Source: Stentor roeselii (lineage: Eukaryota > Ciliophora > Heterotrichea > Heterotrichida > Stentoridae). From it: DNA of 64,000 nucleotides. The notes under the pieces were generated by a model. The model was not told the DNA's origin and did not search any database. It saw only the letters and a program-made list of their open reading frames with translations. Below, piece after piece: positions 60,690-64,000 of the stretch. A program made the position numbers and the translations under genes. Location: the NCBI GenBank assembly GCA_006503475.1, contig RSEH01000225.1, positions 1-64,000 of the forward strand, in the 5' to 3' direction. The number at the start of each line of letters is the position of its first letter. Position 1 is the stretch's first letter.

Positions 60690-63474
60690 ACTTGAGATCG
60701 TCATCTAAATTTCTCCCAACAGGTATTTTCATTATAACAGGTGCTAACCTATTTTTTCAAAAAATCAGAAGCCTGTTGTTTAATATAGAATTTATTTTGG
60801 TTATTTTAAACTTTGCATCTGATATTCGAAAAGTTGAAGATATATATGATTATTTTTTTAACTTTAGTCGAAATGAGTGGTTATGTATCAAGGAAATGAG
60901 TGGGGAGACATTAGCGTAAATAAATTCAAGAATGGAGAATACTCAGTAAACTTTTTACTAATTTTTAGATAAGTTTTATTACAAAAGGTAAATCAAGTTT
61001 TATAATCTCCAAAAGGATCAATTATTAAGATTATATTCTACAGAAGAAATAGCAAATAACTCGAAATACTCTTTAAAATCTTCTTAATTTTTCTATAAAA
61101 TTTAATTGTCATCAAAATTTTCTCGAATTAAGCAAAGATTTCAAGTAATTATACGATTTAGCTTGAAGAAATAAACAAAATAATTCAATTTTAGGTAATC
61201 TAAATCAATAATCAAATCTATTAATTTTATCCTTTATAATTTTTCACAAAAAATCATAATTTTCAACCTTCTTCAAGTCTTTAAACTAAATACAATTATA
61301 TTATGCTTAATGTAAGGATCATCCTTATAATAAAAAACTAACAAGCGGATAAAATGTATCAAATACTACTTATATGAAATTCTTGACGGTAGAGATAATT
61401 AATTTTCATTCGGACATATTTATAATGTTTTTTTGGCTGGGTCGCAATGCAGTGTCTTGTTCTAAAGTCATCAAAAAGAGGTTTTCAACAGATGGTAATC
61501 GTCCTTCAAACCCTCTTCTGAAGTTGATTCCAAATATTCAAAACTTTGAAAACATTCTTGAGGATCCAAATCTCATATTTGTGGATAAATCACTTTTAAT
61601 AAAGGATATTCTACAAGAAAAGACAGTTTTAATAACTAGGCCAAGAAGATGGGGTAAATCTCTTAACTTGCAGATGATTGAGAGTTTTTTTCAACCAACT
61701 TTTTCACCAAAAGGCATGATTATTGAAGATAAAATCAGGAAAGAAAAATTCTTAAGGATGAATATTGGCCGTGAACATATTCCCGAAAATCCATTTACAA
61801 AAGAGATAAAGGAAACTGCAGTTATTGAATTACAAGGTACAGTTCCTGTCGTTGATCTAACATTTGATGCTCCTATAGAAAATACTAAATCTCAAATTAA
61901 TCGATCTTTTATAACTCCACTAAGAAAAATGATTATAAAGCATAATTATTTATTAACATCGAAGAGAGTTAATAAATATCATAATAAGGATTTAATCGAA
62001 AAAATGTTAAAAGTCCATTATTCCGAAATAGAACCTGATGAAATTTCTGATACTCTTCATTTTCTTGTAACTGCCTTAAACGAACACCATCGTCAGAAAC
62101 CTATTTTACTTATAGATGATTATGATAATACATTACTCAGACTCAAATTTGAAGGAAATGATCTATATAATTATGGCCTTGCGATATTTAAAGATATGTT
62201 TTCTATTATAAAAAAAGAAAATAAACTATTCCAAATGACAGTATTCACAGGAGTAAGTAGAATCACAAAAGAAGACATTTTTTCTGGGCTGAACAATATT
62301 CGATATGATACAATACTAGACTCAAAATATATTGAACATTTTGGATTTACTGAAACGGATATAGATTATTTAATTGACAATGTAGCTGCTCTTTTCAAAA
62401 AAGACTTTAATAAAACAAAAATAAAAGAGAAGATTGTTTTCTGGTATAAAGGTTACAAAATAAATAATAAGATAATATACAATCCATTTTCAGTTATGAA
62501 TTGTCTTTTTTCGCTGATTAAAGAATTCAAAAGACCATTTATAACCTATTGGGCGAATTCTGGTGATCCTTCTCTACTTGTTAATGCATTAGAAACTGTT
62601 CCCACCAAAGACTGCATTGATACTTTATTCAAAACAGATATGGTAAAATTTACTCCTGGAATTGGTGCTGATTTAAAAAAAATTTCGAGTGATGAAAATG
62701 CTTTTTTGACTATGATGCTAGATTCAGGATATTTAACTGAAGGAGATGAAGACCTTGTATACAAGATTCCAAATAATGAAGTCAAATATGAACTTTATGA
62801 TAAACTTTATCGAACCTGGCTCAAAAGGCAGGGAGGCAATCTGTTTGAAGTATCTATAAAACCAAAAGAATTCGAAAACCCTGAAACATTTTTAAAGGTG
62901 TTCCAGCAAAAAGTTCTTCCTTCATTCAAAGGAGAAGATAATCCTGAGTCTTTTTTTCAAAGCTTACTTTACCTAAGTCTGAATAAAAAAGGTTTACATG
63001 TAATTTAAAAAAAAAAAACAGATGATGGTAAAAGAATTGAGATTGTTTTAATACCTGATGAGAAGTTAGACAATAAAAACGACACTGTTTATATACTTGA
63101 AGTAAAAATGCATACAAGAAAAAGCAAAAAAATTACAATGAATGAGGGTCTGAATCAAATATTTGCAAAAAACTGTGATGCAAATGAGTTGATTAAGAAT
63201 AAGAGTTTAAAAATATTCATACTAAGAGCTGTGAGTTTTGGAAAGAAGGAGAATTCAAAGTGGGAGATAGTAATGACTGAGCTTAGATTCACAAGAGAGA
63301 ATCTACTTCAGGCAATTGAGTCATTCTTTCTGAACAATGAAAAAGGTGAAGAAAAACCAAACCTCTTCGAAGAGTTACTTCATCTTTCTTTCAGCTCATT
63401 TATGAGTAAAGATAATCTAGATTAAACATTAAAGTATTTCTAATCTTCATTCAATAAGAGCTAACCTCAGACTC
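60690..63474 (+). repeat. Repeat unit carrying ATPase/nuclease copy E
   Basis: Alignable with units D and F over ~730 bp of 5' flank, the gene and ~50 bp of 3' flank ending in ATAAGAGCTA (63465-63474). Shared 5' blocks include AATGAGTGG...TTAGCGTAAATA (60872-60924), AATACTCAGTAA (60938) and the ~200 bp before the start codon with CGGTAGAGATAATTA. The small open frame 60692-60919 lies in this flank. It is not kept open in units D and F, so it is probably not a gene. Confidence 0.6.
61425..63425 (+). pseudogene. ATPase/nuclease copy E, split by one in-frame stop
   Basis: ATG at 61425 is the conserved MFFWLGRNAVSC start; an upstream in-frame start at 61374 is less likely. Residues follow copy D closely: Walker A ITRPRRWGKSLN, Walker B ILLIDDYDNTL (Asp in place of the usual Glu), then the FSVMNCLFSLIKEF block. 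A stop interrupts the frame near 63006 in an A-rich run, just before the nuclease-like domain. After it the same frame continues with RIEIVLIPDE and VYILEVKMH to a TAA at 63425. A 15-nt intron does not fit. The protein would lose the nuclease domain, or readthrough would be needed. Confidence 0.82.
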
Positions 63475-63762
63475 CTAATAGACAAAGTTATAATATTATT
63501 TCAATTACTCAAGCAATTATACCTTCAGATCAGAGATAACACGAATTACTTATGATTCTTTAACAAATCAAACCTTCTAGAATTCTAGCTTGCAATTATC
63601 TAAAATCATTCATACTAATGATAAAACTTTAGCCTAAATTAATTGCATTGAGATCATTTTCCAGTAGGTAAGGTCTTAAGAGGTTATAATAAGTTTAATA
63701 ATCATTTAAACAATTAATAATCTATCAATAATAAATCTAACTAATTCCAACTAAATTTAAAT
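63475..63762. other. Intergenic, nothing recognised
   Basis: AT-rich spacer between repeat unit E and the glutathione S-transferase gene; no frame or repeat supported. Confidence 0.4.
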
Positions 63763-64000
63763 CTAAATACTTGCTAAAGTCTCAAAGCATTCATCAGTAA
63801 GTTCTTTCAACAATGGAACCGCTCCAATTTCATCATACCACGACTTGATCTCTGGATGATCATCCAAACTAAAGAACTTAAAAGCGACAACAATAGTCAA
63901 TTCATTATAAGCAAAAACATCAGCAATTGTAGGTCCAGAAGTCCTTGCAACATACTTACTTTCACCAAGTGCCCATTTCAAGTCATTCAACATTTGATTA
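63763..64000 (-). CDS. Glutathione S-transferase, C-terminal part (5' end off window)
   Basis: The last ~78 codons of a minus-strand gene are present. The frame is open through the window edge; an in-frame ATG at 63993 is probably internal because a GST C-terminal domain needs ~50 more residues upstream. The sequence LNDLKWALGESKYVARTSGP then TIADVFAYNELT matches the N-capping/TIAD helix motif of the GST C-terminal helical domain. The following FFSLDDHPEIKSWYDEIGAVPLLKEL matches the end of theta-like GSTs. It would conjugate glutathione to electrophiles or serve as peroxidase. TAG stop at 63763. Confidence 0.8.
   Translation of the reverse strand, partial: NQMLNDLKWALGESKYVARTSGPTIADVFAYNELTIVVAFKFFSLDDHPEIKSWYDEIGAVPLLKELTDECFETLASI

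Noticed and set aside
60692-60919. 75-codon frame upstream of copy E as a small gene
   Set aside because: It lies in the conserved flank of the repeat unit and the frame is not kept open in units D and F. Kept only as a question in the findings.
62998-63022. GTAATTT-A12-CAG in copy E as an intron removing the in-frame stop
   Set aside because: It would be 22 nt, not 15-16, and its removal would shift the downstream frame, which is conserved in the unspliced frame.
1-64000. tRNA, rRNA, telomere repeat, virus-like or LTR element
   Set aside because: No B-box with a foldable cloverleaf, no CCCTAACA-type array, and no capsid, integrase, polymerase or LTR signal was found by reading both strands; a covariance-model search could still find a small RNA.

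Overview
The window looks like nuclear DNA of a heterotrich ciliate with the standard genetic code, closest in style to Stentor. The base composition is strongly AT-rich. Genes are almost intronless. The one intron found is exactly 15 nt long (GTAATATTTACTTAG, minus strand, 21017-21031), a size typical of heterotrichs. Tryptophan is TGG in every W codon I looked at, no reading frame needs TGA to be read through, and every intact gene ends in TAA or TAG. Gene content fits a ciliate: radial spoke protein 3, a CFAP65-like MSP protein, a tubulin-tyrosine-ligase-like enzyme, an STPGR protein and a multi-pass PAS protein. I found no tRNA, rRNA, CRISPR array, virus or LTR element.

Two kinds of territory alternate. 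Conserved genes are packed very tightly. Convergent stop codons overlap at 19478-19481, abut at 39759/39760 and lie 4 nt apart at 55704/55709. Divergent start codons are 51 and 61 bp apart. These genes cover transcription (TFIIA large subunit), RNA control (two PUF proteins and an HKTPPVF-repeat protein next to one of them), lipid and peroxisome metabolism (acyl-CoA oxidase with an N-terminal PTS2), signalling (PI4K, PAS protein), mitochondrial respiration (Rieske protein), splicing (PPWD1-like), two RING proteins and the ciliary set.

The other territory is long, gene-poor, decaying DNA. It carries at least eight copies of one gene family, an AAA-ATPase-like domain joined to a PD-(D/E)XK nuclease-like domain, with a conserved MFFW N-terminus that resembles a mitochondrial presequence. 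Copies lie at 1-1967 (-, cut by the window edge), 11731-13716 (+, intact), 13738-13895 (-, fragment), 24340-25336 (-, decayed), 30943-32906 (-, one frame break), 33736-35715 (-, intact), 45366-47331 (-, decayed) and 61425-63425 (+, one in-frame stop). Homology extends well beyond the coding part and has definable ends, so the repeated unit is larger than the gene. The first two copies form a nearly identical 2-kb inverted repeat. Two long coiled-coil pseudogenes (8640-10215 and 13990-16050) occupy the same kind of territory.

Region by region: 0-8 kb, ATPase/nuclease copy, two small genes, coiled-coil gene, TFIIA, PUF1. 8-16.7 kb, decayed coiled-coil genes around an intact ATPase/nuclease copy. 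16.7-23.7 kb, PUF2, motif-repeat gene, PAS gene. 24-27 kb, decayed. 27-29 kb, acyl-CoA oxidase. 30.9-36.1 kb, tandem ATPase/nuclease pair. 38-45 kb, ciliary trio. 45-48 kb, decayed ATPase/nuclease copy. 48.7-51.1 kb, RING and PI4K. 51.1-53.8 kb, an intergenic locus with a chain of strong hairpins. 53.8-60.2 kb, Rieske, RING, PPWD1 and RSP3. 60.7-63.5 kb, ATPase/nuclease copy. 63.8-64 kb, the end of a glutathione S-transferase gene.
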